Source of the DNA: Crocinitomicaceae bacterium
GTDB lineage: Bacteria > Bacteroidota > Bacteroidia > Flavobacteriales_D > Crocinitomicaceae
Direction of reading: 5' to 3'
NCBI GenBank assembly: GCA_029252405.1
Contig: JAQXBM010000021.1
Coordinates: 1 to 64,000, forward strand
DNA: 64,000 nucleotides
The notes under the pieces are model-generated. The model made no database searches and had not been told where the DNA came from. It saw nothing but the letters and a program-made list of their open reading frames with translations. Made by a program: the position numbers and the translations under genes. Shown here one piece after another: positions 1 to 9,216 of the stretch (within the stretch, counting starts at the first letter, position 1; each line of letters begins with the position of its first letter).

Positions 1-2290
1 CCGCTTTAGTTGTACCATCATCATTAGCATCCATTTTTACCGTAATTTCTTTTTCAATAACTTCATTTGATATACTCTGCACCTCAATAGTATTAGCATT
101 TATTTCGTGACTTTCTTCAGAAGAATGACCTCCTAGTATGGGAGCAATTACCAATCCAATTAAACAAGTAAGTTTAATTAAAATATTCATAGAAGGTCCA
201 GAGGTATCTTTAAATGGATCACCAACAGTATCTCCAGTCACAGCTGCTTTATGAGCGTCAGAACCTTTGAAAGTCATTTCACCATTAATTTCGATACCAG
301 CTTCAAATGATTTTTTAGCATTGTCCCAGGCGCCTCCGGCGTTGTTTTGAAAAATTGCCCAAAGCACACCGCTTACAGTAACTCCTGCCATATATCCACC
401 TAACATTTCTGCTATTGCCTTATTTTCCATTCCAAATGCTAATGGTACGAAAGCAATTACTAATGGAAAACCAATAGTCAATAAACCAGGTAACATCATC
501 TCTTTCAAAGACGCTTGCGTTGAAATCGCAACACATTTATCATATTCTGGTTTTCCAGTACCTTCCATGATACCTGGAATTTCTTTAAACTGGCGTCTTA
601 CTTCATAAACCATTTCCATAGCCGCTTTACCTACAGCGTTCATTGCTAATGCAGAAAATACTACAGGAACCATTCCACCAACAAATAACATCGCTAATAC
701 TGGCGCTTTAAAAATATTAATTCCATCAATTCCTGTAAAAGTCACATAAGCAGCAAAAAGTGCTAATGATGTTAATGCAGCTGATGCAATTGCAAATCCC
801 TTTCCTGTGGCAGCAGTCGTATTACCCACTGAATCTAATATATCTGTTCGCTCCCTAACGATTGGATCTTGTTCACTCATTTCAGCAATACCTCCTGCAT
901 TATCCGCGATGGGCCCAAAAGCATCAATTGCCAATTGCATAGCAGTCGTTGCCATCATTGCTGAGGCAGCCATTGCAACTCCGTAGAATCCTGCGAATGC
1001 ATATGATCCCCAAATCGCTCCAGCAAATAAGATTACTGTTGGGAAGGTAGAAATCATTCCTGTCGCCAAACCAGCGATAATGTTCGTTCCAGCTCCAGTG
1101 CTTGATTGTTGAACAATTTTCAAAATTGGTTTTTTACCCAATCCTGTGTAGTACTCAGTAACAGATGAGATCACGGCTCCAACAATCAATCCAATGATTG
1201 TCGCTCCGAATACTCTCATTGCAGAAATCTCTTTAGCATCTTCTCCGAAGAAAGTCATTGTCATTGATTCAGGAAGCATCCACATAACCAATATATAACA
1301 AGAGACAGCTACTAGCGCGATAGAAACCCAGTTTCCAATGTTCAACGCTCCCATTACTTGCTTTTCTTTCGCTTCGTTCGATTTGATTTTCACCAACATC
1401 GTTCCGATTACAGAGATGATGATTCCAACTCCTGCAATTGCCATTGGCAATAAGATTGGTCCCATTCCACTGAATGACTCAACAGCTCCGTTATCTCTAA
1501 TCACATAGTTTCCGAGTACCATTGCCGCCAATACAGTTGCAACATACGATCCGAATAAATCCGCTCCCATTCCGGCAACGTCACCTACGTTATCACCTAC
1601 GTTATCAGCAATTGTTGCTGGGTTACGTGGATCATCTTCTGGAATTCCAGCTTCAACTTTACCTACAAGGTCAGCTCCAACATCTGCCGCTTTCGTGTAG
1701 ATACCACCACCAACACGTGCAAACAATGCAATCGACTCAGCTCCCAAAGAGAAACCAGCCAAGGTTTCCAAAACGATTGTCATTTTATCTGTAGAGAATG
1801 CATCTCCAGATGACATAAACATATTATAGAAAAGGATGAAGAAAGCAGTCAAACCTAATACGGCCAAACCAGCAACTCCAAGTCCCATCACTGTACCACC
1901 GCCGAAAGAAACTTTCAATGCGTTTGGTAAGCTAGTTCGTGCAGCTTGTGTTGTTCTAACGTTTGTTTTCGTCGCGATTCTCATTCCGATGTTACCAGCG
2001 AATGCCGAGAACAATGCTCCAAAGACGAATGCGATAACAATCATCCAGTGAGTAGAGGGAACAATAAATGAAACGATTGCTAGTACGGCAGCAACTGCAA
2101 CAACGAAGATTGCCAAGAGTTTGTACTCAGCTTTCAAGAAAGCCAAGGCTCCTTCGTAGATGTGGTCAGAAATTTCTTTCATCTTTCCATCACCTGCGTC
2201 TTGCTTCATTACCCAAGACTGCTTTACCAACATGTACAACAATCCAATTAAGGCGGCTGCAATCGGCATATAAATGATAAATGATTCCAT
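1..2290 (-). CDS. hppA: Membrane-bound ion-translocating pyrophosphatase, 3' end outside window
   Basis: Integral membrane enzyme that couples pyrophosphate hydrolysis to H+ or Na+ export. I read the open frame by hand from the ATG at 2288-2290 to the left edge without a stop (763 codons), so the C-terminus is missing. The family signature [11 protein letters not shown] follows GGGIYTKAA near 1650-1710, and [16 protein letters not shown] is seen near 785-830. Alanine right after GNTT is the residue type of K+-dependent members; K+-independent ones carry lysine there. A Glu in GAES just before ALFARVGGG may be the helix-6 acidic residue tied to Na+ pumping, but that needs an alignment. After the last hydrophobic segment (IAPILGG) an acidic tail of at least 45 residues continues to the edge. 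A good TTG/TAnnTTTG promoter lies just upstream. Confidence 0.95.
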   Translation of the reverse strand, partial: MESFIIYMPIAAALIGLLYMLVKQSWVMKQDAGDGKMKEISDHIYEGALAFLKAEYKLLAIFVVAVAAVLAIVSFIVPSTHWMIVIAFVFGALFSAFAGNIGMRIATKTNVRTTQAARTSLPNALKVSFGGGTVMGLGVAGLAVLGLTAFFILFYNMFMSSGDAFSTDKMTIVLETLAGFSLGAESIALFARVGGGIYTKAADVGADLVGKVEAGIPEDDPRNPATIADNVGDNVGDVAGMGADLFGSYVATVLAAMVLGNYVIRDNGAVESFSGMGPILLPMAIAGVGIIISVIGTMLVKIKSNEAKEKQVMGALNIGNWVSIALVAVSCYILVMWMLPESMTMTFFGEDAKEISAMRVFGATIIGLIVGAVISSVTEYYTGLGKKPILKIVQQSSTGAGTNIIAGLATGMISTFPTVILFAGAIWGSYAFAGFYGVAMAASAMMATTAMQLAIDAFGPIADNAGGIAEMSEQDPIVRERTDILDSVGNTTAATGKGFAIASAALTSLALFAAYVTFTGIDGINIFKAPVLAMLFVGGMVPVVFSALAMNAVGKAAMEMVYEVRRQFKEIPGIMEGTGKPEYDKCVAISTQASLKEMMLPGLLTIGFPLVIAFVPLAFGMENKAIAEMLGGYMAGVTVSGVLWAIFQNNAGGAWDNAKKSFEAGIEINGEMTFKGSDAHKAAVTGDTVGDPFKDTSGPSMNILIKLTCLIGLVIAPILGGHSSEESHEINANTIEVQSISNEVIEKEITVKMDANDDGTTKA

Positions 2291-2318
2291 AGTGTTATAT
2301 AATAGTATTTTGAGGGGG

Positions 2319-2349
2319 CAAAAGTAGATTTTTATAGCGACTAGTGCAA
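2319..2349 (-). promoter_or_regulatory. Bacteroidota-type promoter for hppA
   Basis: On the minus strand TTG (top 2347-2349) is followed after 20 bases by TACTTTTG (top 2319-2326), matching the Bacteroidota primary sigma factor pattern TTG-N(17-23)-TAnnTTTG. The element ends 28 bases before the hppA ATG. Confidence 0.7.
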
Positions 2350-2449
2350 GTTTGCGCGATAAATAATGAAAACGTGGAGAATCACGACTTCCCAAGATTG
2401 GAAAATCAGCTCAGACTAAAACGTTAAACACGTGTGTTAAAGGCTCTTG

Positions 2450-2746
2450 TTAGATGGAAGGCTTGATTTTGGAAACGATTGTGTTTTTATCCATCACTCC
2501 ACTCTCACGCCACATAATTTCTCCTTTTTTGAAGAGAATCATGGTCGGAACGCCCCGAATCTTGTACTTTTCGGCTACTTGCGGGTTTTTATCGACATCA
2601 ATTTTTAAAATCCGAACAGAACCTTTCATTTCGTTTTTCACTTGCTCGAGAATAGGAGCGAGCGTTTTGCAAGGTCCGCACCATGTTGCATGAAAGTCCA
2701 GAAGTGTGGGTTTATCCGAATTGATAATTTCTTTGAATGTTGCCAT
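2450..2746 (-). CDS. Thioredoxin
   Basis: Small cytoplasmic thiol-disulfide oxidoreductase of 98 residues, a normal thioredoxin length. The redox motif WCGPC has its cysteines at residues 23 and 26, and the cis-proline loop GVPT is at about residues 75-78. There is no signal peptide or membrane anchor. It stands alone between hppA (same strand, about 160 bases downstream) and a divergent glycosyltransferase. A TAACTTTG element (minus strand) lies only a few bases before the ATG, so the transcript leader should be very short. The fold and motif are clear; the particular reduction partner cannot be told. Confidence 0.93.
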   Translation of the reverse strand: MATFKEIINSDKPTLLDFHATWCGPCKTLAPILEQVKNEMKGSVRILKIDVDKNPQVAEKYKIRGVPTMILFKKGEIMWRESGVMDKNTIVSKIKPSI

Positions 2747-2750
2747 GGTA

Positions 2751-2758
2751 CAAAGTTA
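2751..2758 (-). promoter_or_regulatory. Probable -7 element for thioredoxin gene
   Basis: Minus-strand TAACTTTG is an exact TAnnTTTG match 4 bases before the thioredoxin ATG. No good -33 TTG is visible at the usual distance, and the very short implied leader is unusual. Confidence 0.4.
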
Positions 2759-2836
2759 GGGAATTGGAAGATTCTTGTGTGTAAACGAAGTTACTTTCAC
2801 AATTGATGAATGAAATCATAATTCTATCTTTATCCC

Positions 2837-3820
2837 GTGAAAATTCTCGTTGTTCGTTTCAGCTCCATTGGAGACATTGTATTGACATCATCTGTTATGC
2901 GCTGTCTGAAAGAACAATTGCCTAATTCTGAGATTCATTTCTTGACAAAAGCAGCGTTTCGATCTGTCGTTGAGCACAATCCAAACATTGATAAAGTCAT
3001 CACCATTGATTCTTCGATCAAGGAAGTGACTTCAGAATTGAAAAACGAGAAGTACGATCACATTGTCGATTTACACAACAACCTGCGCACGCGATCTTTA
3101 GCTCTTCGACTTCGACGACCGACGACTAAATTCCCGAAGTTGAATTGGGAGAAATGGAAATTGGTGAAGTTCAAGAGTTATTCTATGCCAGATCTTCATG
3201 TGGTTGATCGTTATTTTGAGGCTGTTGAATCGCTTGGTGTGAAATCGGATGGCAAAAAGGGAGATTTTAAAATTCCTGAATCGGAGGTAGTGGATGTTCA
3301 ATCAACGTACAAACTTGAATCAGGGAATTTCATTGCACTCGTGATTGGAGCAAAATTCGGAACGAAGCAATTGCCGATTAACAAATTGGTAGAGTTGATC
3401 GACCTCTCGAAAGAGCCTGTTGTTTTGATTGGAGGTCCTGATGATGTGAAATTGGGAGAAGAAATTTTGGCTAAAATTGACCATCCGAATACATTCAATA
3501 GTTGCGGAAAGCATTCAATACTTGGCTCGGCGAGTATTTTGAAGCAAAGTCGAGTAGTCGTGACAAATGATACTGGAATGATGCACATTGCCGCGTGCTT
3601 TGATGTTCCGATTGTTTCCATTTGGGGAAATACTTTTCCTGAATTGGGAATGTACCCATATCGACCAAATGATGACGAGAGCTATTCTATTCATGAAGTG
3701 AAGGACTTGAATTGCCGTCCTTGTTCTAAAATTGGATACGCTGAGTGCCCGAAAGGTCATTTCGATTGCATGATGAAACAAGATGTTTTGTCCATCAATA
3801 CGGAAATCAACGAGATTTAA
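2837..3820 (+). CDS. Glycosyltransferase family 9 (heptosyltransferase-like)
   Basis: ADP-heptose:LPS heptosyltransferase family (GT9) protein of 327 residues, likely adding a sugar to the lipopolysaccharide core at the inner face of the cytoplasmic membrane. The N-terminus has the family pattern KILVVRFSSIGDIVLT, and the C-terminal nucleotide-sugar half has TNDTGMMHIAACF followed by PIVSIWG. The start is a GTG; no earlier ATG fits in frame. The cysteine-rich end (CRPCSKIGYAECPKGHFDC) is typical of Bacteroidota members. It is a single gene with convergent neighbour 3822-4265 only two bases away. The exact acceptor is not predictable. Confidence 0.88.
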   Translation: MKILVVRFSSIGDIVLTSSVMRCLKEQLPNSEIHFLTKAAFRSVVEHNPNIDKVITIDSSIKEVTSELKNEKYDHIVDLHNNLRTRSLALRLRRPTTKFPKLNWEKWKLVKFKSYSMPDLHVVDRYFEAVESLGVKSDGKKGDFKIPESEVVDVQSTYKLESGNFIALVIGAKFGTKQLPINKLVELIDLSKEPVVLIGGPDDVKLGEEILAKIDHPNTFNSCGKHSILGSASILKQSRVVVTNDTGMMHIAACFDVPIVSIWGNTFPELGMYPYRPNDDESYSIHEVKDLNCRPCSKIGYAECPKGHFDCMMKQDVLSINTEINEI

Positions 3821-3821
3821 T

Positions 3822-4265
3822 CTACGAGAGATTTTCCTTTAACTCGACGGCCATCCCGTCTGGAGCGTATAAAAATGACGCACGAATGTTATCCGAAGCC
3901 ATTATCGGACCTAAAGCAATAATATTTAGTTCGGGGTCATCATAAACTTCTTTTGCTTTGTTAGAAAAATACTCGGTGGCATCATTACAATTGTCTACCA
4001 ATACAGCGATGTGAAAAACTCCATGTCGTGTATCCCACGGTGGAACGTTACACGGAAAACCACATTCTTCTGTGTTGGTTGTGCTCGCTTTTGGGTCATC
4101 AACAAATAATAAAGTCATTCCCGCTAATTCCAGTTGTAAATTCGATTTTCCACCAAGTTCAACAAATCCTTGATCAGTAGCGCCCATGACGTCAATGTAG
4201 AATTTTTTGGTAGAGTCAAAGCTCTGTGATTTGTAATGGATATGATCAAAAGTGAATGGATACAT
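3822..4265 (-). CDS. VOC superfamily protein (glyoxalase/dioxygenase fold)
   Basis: Single-domain vicinal oxygen chelate protein of about 147 residues. The first strand carries FDHIHY with a metal-ligand-type histidine, and the end shows YAPDGMAVELKE, the usual VOC terminal strand with Glu as a metal ligand. A second histidine-containing strand (GVFHIAVLVDN) sits in the middle. I chose the ATG at 4263-4265 because the VOC fold begins there; an in-frame ATG at 4302-4304 would add 13 residues. The substrate is unknown: lyases, dioxygenases and resistance proteins share this fold. Confidence 0.75.
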   Translation of the reverse strand: MYPFTFDHIHYKSQSFDSTKKFYIDVMGATDQGFVELGGKSNLQLELAGMTLLFVDDPKASTTNTEECGFPCNVPPWDTRHGVFHIAVLVDNCNDATEYFSNKAKEVYDDPELNIIALGPIMASDNIRASFLYAPDGMAVELKENLS

Positions 4266-4363
4266 AATGTGGTGTTTGGTTCGTGAAAGATGTAATGTAG
4301 GCATAATTTGACAAGCCCCAAGCCAAGCACTCTATGTAATCACAAAAAATCTGGGAGTCCAGT

Positions 4364-4879
4364 TTATTCTCCCAAAAACAACTTCTTCAATTCAGTAGCC
4401 TGTGTAGGTTCCATCTTTCCAGCCAAAATCAAGCTCAACTGTTTTCTGCGAAGTGCTCCTTCGTAGCGGATTTTCTCTTTTTCCGTTTCTGGGACTAATT
4501 CTGGAACTTCAATCGGCCCACCGTTTTGGTCAACAGCAACAAACGTGTAAATCGCTTCGTTCGATTTATGTCGCTTTCCAGTTACGTGATCTTCAACATA
4601 AACATCCACAAAAACTTCCATTGAAGATTTGAATGCGCGCGAAACTTTCGCCTCCAACGTCACAATCGATGCTTCCTTAATCGGTGTTTTGAATGAAACA
4701 TTGTTCACCGAAGCTGTCACAACAACACGCTTACAGTGGCGATGAGCCGCAACACTGGAAATGACATCCATCCATGCCAATAACTGACCTCCAAACAAGT
4801 TTCCAAGTGTGTTCGTGTCGTTGGGAAGTACAACCTTTGTCGTTATTGAGAGCGTCTCTTGTGCTGTTTTCGATTTCAT
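4364..4879 (-). CDS. Hotdog-fold acyl-CoA thioesterase
   Basis: Hydrolyses acyl-CoA to free fatty acid and CoA. The 171-residue protein has the catalytic loop of the YciA/BACH family, PNDTNTLGNLFGGQLLAWMD, at about residues 19-38, followed by the central helix and a basic strand region (VSFKTPI). One hotdog domain is present plus a charged C-terminal helix of about 35 residues (PETEKEKIRYEGALRRKQ), common in acyl-CoA hydrolases of this type. It is monocistronic by appearance and divergent from the isomerase gene at 5022. Chain-length preference cannot be read from sequence. Confidence 0.88.
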   Translation of the reverse strand: MKSKTAQETLSITTKVVLPNDTNTLGNLFGGQLLAWMDVISSVAAHRHCKRVVVTASVNNVSFKTPIKEASIVTLEAKVSRAFKSSMEVFVDVYVEDHVTGKRHKSNEAIYTFVAVDQNGGPIEVPELVPETEKEKIRYEGALRRKQLSLILAGKMEPTQATELKKLFLGE

Positions 4880-5021
4880 ACCGCGATTTTGGGCAAAATT
4901 ACGATTTCAAGACCACCAAGTGGAAATCTTATGATTTTTTTTGAAACTAATTGGGGCTTTCTGCGAAGAATAGGGGATAAGAATATTATTTTGCACTCGA
5001 ATACTAAAATGAACGTCACTT

Positions 5022-6014
5022 ATGTCAGAAATGAAAACCTTAATTGCTGAGTTCCCAGAGAACATTACAGAAGCATTAGAAATTGCATCAAACGCCAAAA
5101 TCTCTGCTCCAAAACACGAAATTAGAAACGTGTTGATTTGCGGAATGGGAGGTTCTGGTATTGGAGGACGATTAGTGGCGAAATGGTTGGAAGATGAACT
5201 TTCAGTGCCTGTTTCGTTTGCGTTGGATTACGGAATCCCAGGTTTCGTGTCAAAGCACACTATGGTGATTGGTTCTTCGTATTCTGGAAACACAGAAGAG
5301 ACCTTGAGCAGCGTGAATCAAGCTTTGGAAAAAGGAGCTCAATTGATTGGAATTTCGTCAGGTGGGAAAATGCGCCAATTGTGCGAAGAGAACAATTACG
5401 ATGTGATTGTTGTGCCTGGAGGAAACCCACCTCGCTCGGCATTGGCATACTCACTTGTTCAATTGCTGCACATTTTCGCGGAGCTTGGAATGAGTTCAAA
5501 AACACGTTTGGAAGAAATAGCAAAAGCGCGCGACTTGATCGTTGCAGAGCAGGATTCAATCCGAGAAATTGGTTTGGAAATGGCGAATTTTGTGCACGGA
5601 AACGTTGCGATTTTTTACGGAACGACAGATTACGAGCCGGTATTGGTTCGAGCGCGTCAACAGTTCAATGAGAACGGTAAAAACTTAGGATGGAGTCATG
5701 CCATTCCTGAAATGAACCACAACGAGCTCGTTGGATGGGGTGGAGGAGATGACCGATTTGCCTTGATTGTGTTGGAAACGGATGATGTTCATCCAAGAAA
5801 CGCGAAGCGATTGGAAATCACAAAAGCGACAATCGCCAAAAAGACAAAGCACTTGATGTCGGTTCGAGCAAAAGGAAATTCTAGAATTGAACGCTCAATT
5901 TATTTGATCAACATCGTTGATTGGGCTTCATTATACATTACTGATCTCAACGGAGCAGATCCAATCGATATTGAAATCATCGACTACTTGAAAAACGAGT
6001 TGTCTAACTTTTAA
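5022..6014 (+). CDS. Bifunctional phosphoglucose/phosphomannose isomerase
   Basis: Cytoplasmic sugar-phosphate isomerase with two SIS subdomains, interconverting fructose-6-phosphate with glucose-6- and mannose-6-phosphate. The 330 residues match the compact PGI/PMI family rather than the 450-550-residue classical PGI. The first SIS half has CGMGGSGIGGRLVAKWL and GSSYSGNTEETLSS; the active-site segment EMNHNELVGW is near residue 230. The ATG at 5022 is preceded by a TTATTTTG near-match to a -7 element. It is followed by an 88-base GC-rich spacer before lipB, so co-transcription is uncertain. Confidence 0.88.
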   Translation: MSEMKTLIAEFPENITEALEIASNAKISAPKHEIRNVLICGMGGSGIGGRLVAKWLEDELSVPVSFALDYGIPGFVSKHTMVIGSSYSGNTEETLSSVNQALEKGAQLIGISSGGKMRQLCEENNYDVIVVPGGNPPRSALAYSLVQLLHIFAELGMSSKTRLEEIAKARDLIVAEQDSIREIGLEMANFVHGNVAIFYGTTDYEPVLVRARQQFNENGKNLGWSHAIPEMNHNELVGWGGGDDRFALIVLETDDVHPRNAKRLEITKATIAKKTKHLMSVRAKGNSRIERSIYLINIVDWASLYITDLNGADPIDIEIIDYLKNELSNF

Positions 6015-6024
6015 AGGACGGACT

Positions 6025-6086
6025 TCGGCTCCGCACAGCCCTTAGCGAGCTCTTTGCAAATGAGCGCGAGGAGGGAGCGCAGCCGA
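6025..6086. repeat. GC-rich imperfect inverted repeat in intergenic spacer
   Basis: Between the isomerase and lipB, TCGGCTCCGC (6025-6034) and GCGCAGCCGA (6077-6086) are inverted copies with one mismatch. The whole spacer is richer in G+C than its surroundings. There is no T-run, so a terminator is doubtful; it may be a degraded interspersed palindrome. Confidence 0.4.
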
Positions 6087-6102
6087 CCCGAATATCTCAC
6101 CC

Positions 6103-6798
6103 ATGAAACCAACCGTAATTTTCAAAGACCTCGGTGTAATAGATTACAAGGAAGCTTGGGATTATCAGGAGAAGTTGTTCAAGGAATCCGTTCAGCTTAA
6201 AATTGACATTCGAAAGGAGTTAACTACCCAAACAACGAAGAATTATTTGTTGTTCTGTCAACACCCTCATGTATACACGCTTGGAAAAAGTGGTTCAAAG
6301 GAGAATCTTTTGTTGGATGAGGCTGGACTCAAAAAACACGACGCGACCTATTACGAAATCAACAGAGGGGGAGACATTACATATCACGGACCCGGACAGT
6401 TGGTCGGCTATCCAATTTTTGATTTAGACCATTTCTTTTCAGACATTCACAAATACCTTCGTTTCCTGGAGGAAGCTGTTATTTTAACGGTGAAAGAATT
6501 CGGAATTGAAGCAGGTCGAGTAGAAGGGTTAACTGGTGTTTGGGTTGATTTCGATGGAGAGAATCCACGCAAGATTTGTGCATTGGGAGTGAAAAGTTCT
6601 CGTTGGGTAACCATGCACGGAATTGGTTTCAACGTCAATTCTGATTTGTCCTACTTTTCGCATATCATTCCTTGTGGAATTGATGACAAAGAGGTAACTT
6701 CCATGGAGCAGGAACTCGGTAAGCCACTCGATATGAATGAGGTGGCGGAAGTTCTAAAAGTTAAACTAGCTGATTTGTTTGGCTACACCTATTCTTAA
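6103..6798 (+). CDS. lipB: Lipoyl(octanoyl) transferase LipB
   Basis: Transfers octanoate from acyl carrier protein to lipoyl domains of 2-oxoacid dehydrogenases and the glycine cleavage H protein. The protein has 231 residues, a normal length. The signature RGGDITYHGPGQLVGYP is at residues 88-104; the catalytic lysine lies in ALGVKSSRW (Lys164) and the catalytic cysteine in IIPCGI (Cys191). The serine hydrolase gene begins four bases after the stop and is probably co-transcribed. Confidence 0.96.
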   Translation: MKPTVIFKDLGVIDYKEAWDYQEKLFKESVQLKIDIRKELTTQTTKNYLLFCQHPHVYTLGKSGSKENLLLDEAGLKKHDATYYEINRGGDITYHGPGQLVGYPIFDLDHFFSDIHKYLRFLEEAVILTVKEFGIEAGRVEGLTGVWVDFDGENPRKICALGVKSSRWVTMHGIGFNVNSDLSYFSHIIPCGIDDKEVTSMEQELGKPLDMNEVAEVLKVKLADLFGYTYS

Positions 6799-6801
6799 TC
6801 T

Positions 6802-8043
6802 ATGAAACGCATTCTCAAAAAAACAGGTAAAATCCTGCTTTACACGTTTATCGCCTTGTTCATTTCGGTGAATGCTTTTATTCTTTTGTCGGGAAGATTG
6901 TACATGTACAAAGGAATTGCAAACACGTATTTGGTCGGGAAAACAGGTCCTACAATTTATGATAAGGATGTCTTTTACAGCTCAACAATTAAAGGTAACG
7001 GCAAAGAGGAATGGTCGGAGCATGAAAAGTTGAATTCACAGGCGGTACCTCCAAGTTTCCGAGAGTACATCGAAGAATTAGGAACGAAGGCTTTTTTGGT
7101 TTTCAAGGGAGATACCTTGTTGTTTGAAGAGTATTGGGAGGAGCATACTGATGAAACCGTCAGCAACTCGTTCTCAATGTCGAAAACGCTCGTTGCAATC
7201 TTAGTGGGAATAGCTATTGATGAAGGGAAAATTGAAGGTTTGGATGTGAGCGCATCAAAGTACCTTCCCGAATTCAAGGACGACGAACGAAAGAAAATCA
7301 CGATTCGACATTTGCTAACAATGTCATCAGGCTTGGACTGGACGGAAAGCACCAAAAATCCACTATCTGATAATGCCAAATCATACTACGGATGGGATTT
7401 GCGCGAGCAAGTTACTAGTCAGAAGTTAATCACTGAGCCGGGGAAGAAATTCAACTACCAAAGTGGGAATACTGAACTGCTTGGATTCATTGTGGAAAAA
7501 GCTACGGGAGTAGATCTCACAAAATATGCTGAAGATAAAATTTGGTCAAAAATTGGAGCAAATGACAATGCTTATTGGAGTTTGGATGACAAAGATGGTG
7601 ACGAAAAAGCGTTCTGTTGTATCTATGCAACAGCAAGAGATTACGCACGAATTGGTTCCCTGTTATTGCATAAAGGGAAAATTGGAGATGAACAAATAAT
7701 TCCAACTTGGTTTTATGAAGAAATGATCGTTCCACAAAAAATGAAAACCAAGGAAGGTATTCCGAATACGCGTTATGGTTTGCACACGTGGACGTATTTT
7801 GGAAAAACCAATCCAGTCTATTACTGCCGAGGAGCAAAAGGACAATACATCATTACTATTCCAAAGGAAAACCTAATGATCGTGAGATTGGGATCAACTG
7901 ACAAATCAAACTTCGATATTCCAGAGCAATTCGAAAAGGACGAAGATTACATCCGTCGAAATGAGGATCAGATAGGACATTCTCCGGCTTTATTTCAATA
8001 TATTGCGCTCGGAAAAATGATCAAATCTCAAACAGAGTTTTAG
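6802..8043 (+). CDS. Membrane-anchored serine hydrolase, class C beta-lactamase family
   Basis: Penicillin-binding-protein/esterase-type hydrolase of 413 residues. An N-terminal hydrophobic helix (about residues 12-30) without an obvious cleavage site suggests an anchored periplasmic enzyme. The nucleophile motif SxxK is S125-M-S-K128, followed by the tyrosine motif YQSGN near residue 217 (class C lactamases have YxN). The family includes esterases, D-aminopeptidases and PBP4*-like proteins, so resistance to beta-lactams should not be assumed. It starts four bases after lipB and ends 21 bases before the next small gene, suggesting a short operon. Confidence 0.85.
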   Translation: MKRILKKTGKILLYTFIALFISVNAFILLSGRLYMYKGIANTYLVGKTGPTIYDKDVFYSSTIKGNGKEEWSEHEKLNSQAVPPSFREYIEELGTKAFLVFKGDTLLFEEYWEEHTDETVSNSFSMSKTLVAILVGIAIDEGKIEGLDVSASKYLPEFKDDERKKITIRHLLTMSSGLDWTESTKNPLSDNAKSYYGWDLREQVTSQKLITEPGKKFNYQSGNTELLGFIVEKATGVDLTKYAEDKIWSKIGANDNAYWSLDDKDGDEKAFCCIYATARDYARIGSLLLHKGKIGDEQIIPTWFYEEMIVPQKMKTKEGIPNTRYGLHTWTYFGKTNPVYYCRGAKGQYIITIPKENLMIVRLGSTDKSNFDIPEQFEKDEDYIRRNEDQIGHSPALFQYIALGKMIKSQTEF

Positions 8044-8064
8044 AACCAAAATCAGGTTGAGCCA

Positions 8065-8475
8065 ATGCGCGAAGAATTACGAGGTCCAAAAGTTGAAGGT
8101 GTAGCATTCGCCGTCGTGGAGCAGTTGAATGAGGATAACGAGAAAGTATACAATGTATATTTAGTCAATCTGCGGGAAGACATCATGGAAGGAATTATCG
8201 TGACAAGTCAAGGCTACGGAAATAATGTCTTGACGGGTGAAACGATTCGCACCTCAAAATTGCGTCACCACCTGGAAGTTTTAATGCCAAATGAAGCGGC
8301 CAAAATTGAGCCAATTATCGAGGAGGTTTTTGGACTTTCCAACGAATACTGGGTAAGTTTTTGGGCAGAAGATGTGCTTTACGATAAAAAGTTCGTCTTT
8401 TTGGCTGAGTCAATTTCAGAGAAGAACATGAAAATGCTTCCGATTATCGGGGAAAAAGGTGTAATGATCCGTTAA
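8065..8475 (+). CDS. Conserved hypothetical cytoplasmic protein, 136 residues
   Basis: Not recognised as a named family. No signal peptide or membrane helix is visible. The sequence is soluble, mixed alpha/beta and acidic, with VEGVAFAVVEQ leading into a strand-rich half and a C-terminal GEKGVMIR. It follows the serine hydrolase by 21 bases in the same direction, so it is likely the third gene of the lipB operon, although no functional link is obvious. Start chosen at the only early in-frame ATG. Confidence 0.65.
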   Translation: MREELRGPKVEGVAFAVVEQLNEDNEKVYNVYLVNLREDIMEGIIVTSQGYGNNVLTGETIRTSKLRHHLEVLMPNEAAKIEPIIEEVFGLSNEYWVSFWAEDVLYDKKFVFLAESISEKNMKMLPIIGEKGVMIR

Positions 8476-8531
8476 AAATCCTAATTGATCCGTCGATTGT
8501 CCGATTCCTAACAAATAACAGCTAGTATTCG

Positions 8532-8539
8532 TATATTTG
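8532..8539 (+). promoter_or_regulatory. -7 promoter element for lipoprotein gene
   Basis: TATATTTG is an exact TAnnTTTG match 39 bases before the ATG at 8579. The -33 TTG is not clear at the usual spacing. Confidence 0.45.
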
Positions 8540-8578
8540 TATTAGCTAAAGGGGGAAATTGTAATAAACCATTGAACA

Positions 8579-9184
8579 ATGTCTAGAACACGCTCATTCA
8601 AAATCATACAACTAGCAGCAATTTTTGTTGGGTTATTCGCATTGACGAATTGTGGTGACGAAGCTGATCCTGCCGGACCGGAGGATATTGTTGTAAACGA
8701 CGATTACTACGAATTTCAAGATTTCATCATGGCGGATTATGACATCCCAGGGGTGATTTCACTTCCAGATGAAACGGCCAACATTGGAGCTTCGACGAGA
8801 CCGGAGGTGAAGCACGAGGAATCGTTTAAGTGGGAAATCAATGCAGGACAAAAATTCCAAATGCACATTGAAGATTTTGGAATCTTGGACGACCTCGTAA
8901 AAGAGAAGAAAAAAGAATTAGCTGATCAGAAGTTTTTTAAGATTAAGTATTTGATAGACGAAACAGATTTGATCGTTTACGAACGAACGTTGATGGTTTC
9001 TGGATCCAAATATGCCGCTCCTGAAGTGGGAATCGAGCACAAATCATATCACGTGTACGGTCAAAAAACAATCAACAAGATTATTTATGGCCTTTCTTCT
9101 GCTGAAGAGGGATGCGATAAGCACATTGTAGAGTTGATGGCAAAGTCGATCAAATCATTCAAAGAATTTAAGCGTAAAGGCTAA
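8579..9184 (+). CDS. Lipoprotein of unknown function, 201 residues
   Basis: Signal peptide of type II: basic start, hydrophobic core AAIFVGLFA and lipobox ALTNC with the acylated cysteine at residue 25. The mature part is acidic at first (GDEADPAGPEDI) and then alternates strands and charged helices (LVKEKKKELADQKFF). No domain recognised. It is transcribed alone from the TATATTTG element and precedes mrp by 32 bases, so readthrough into the Fe-S pair is possible but not shown. Confidence 0.8.
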   Translation: MSRTRSFKIIQLAAIFVGLFALTNCGDEADPAGPEDIVVNDDYYEFQDFIMADYDIPGVISLPDETANIGASTRPEVKHEESFKWEINAGQKFQMHIEDFGILDDLVKEKKKELADQKFFKIKYLIDETDLIVYERTLMVSGSKYAAPEVGIEHKSYHVYGQKTINKIIYGLSSAEEGCDKHIVELMAKSIKSFKEFKRKG

Positions 9185-9216
9185 AGTTATTCACTTTCAA
9201 TCGAAAGTACATATCC

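Noticed and set aside
1522-1794. Glutamine/leucine-rich plus-strand ORF
   Set aside because: Antisense to hppA, whose reading frame is long and family-consistent; low-complexity shadow.
6802-8043. Beta-lactam resistance gene
   Set aside because: The class C-type SxxK and Tyr motifs are shared with esterases and peptidases; no further lactamase-specific motif was verified.
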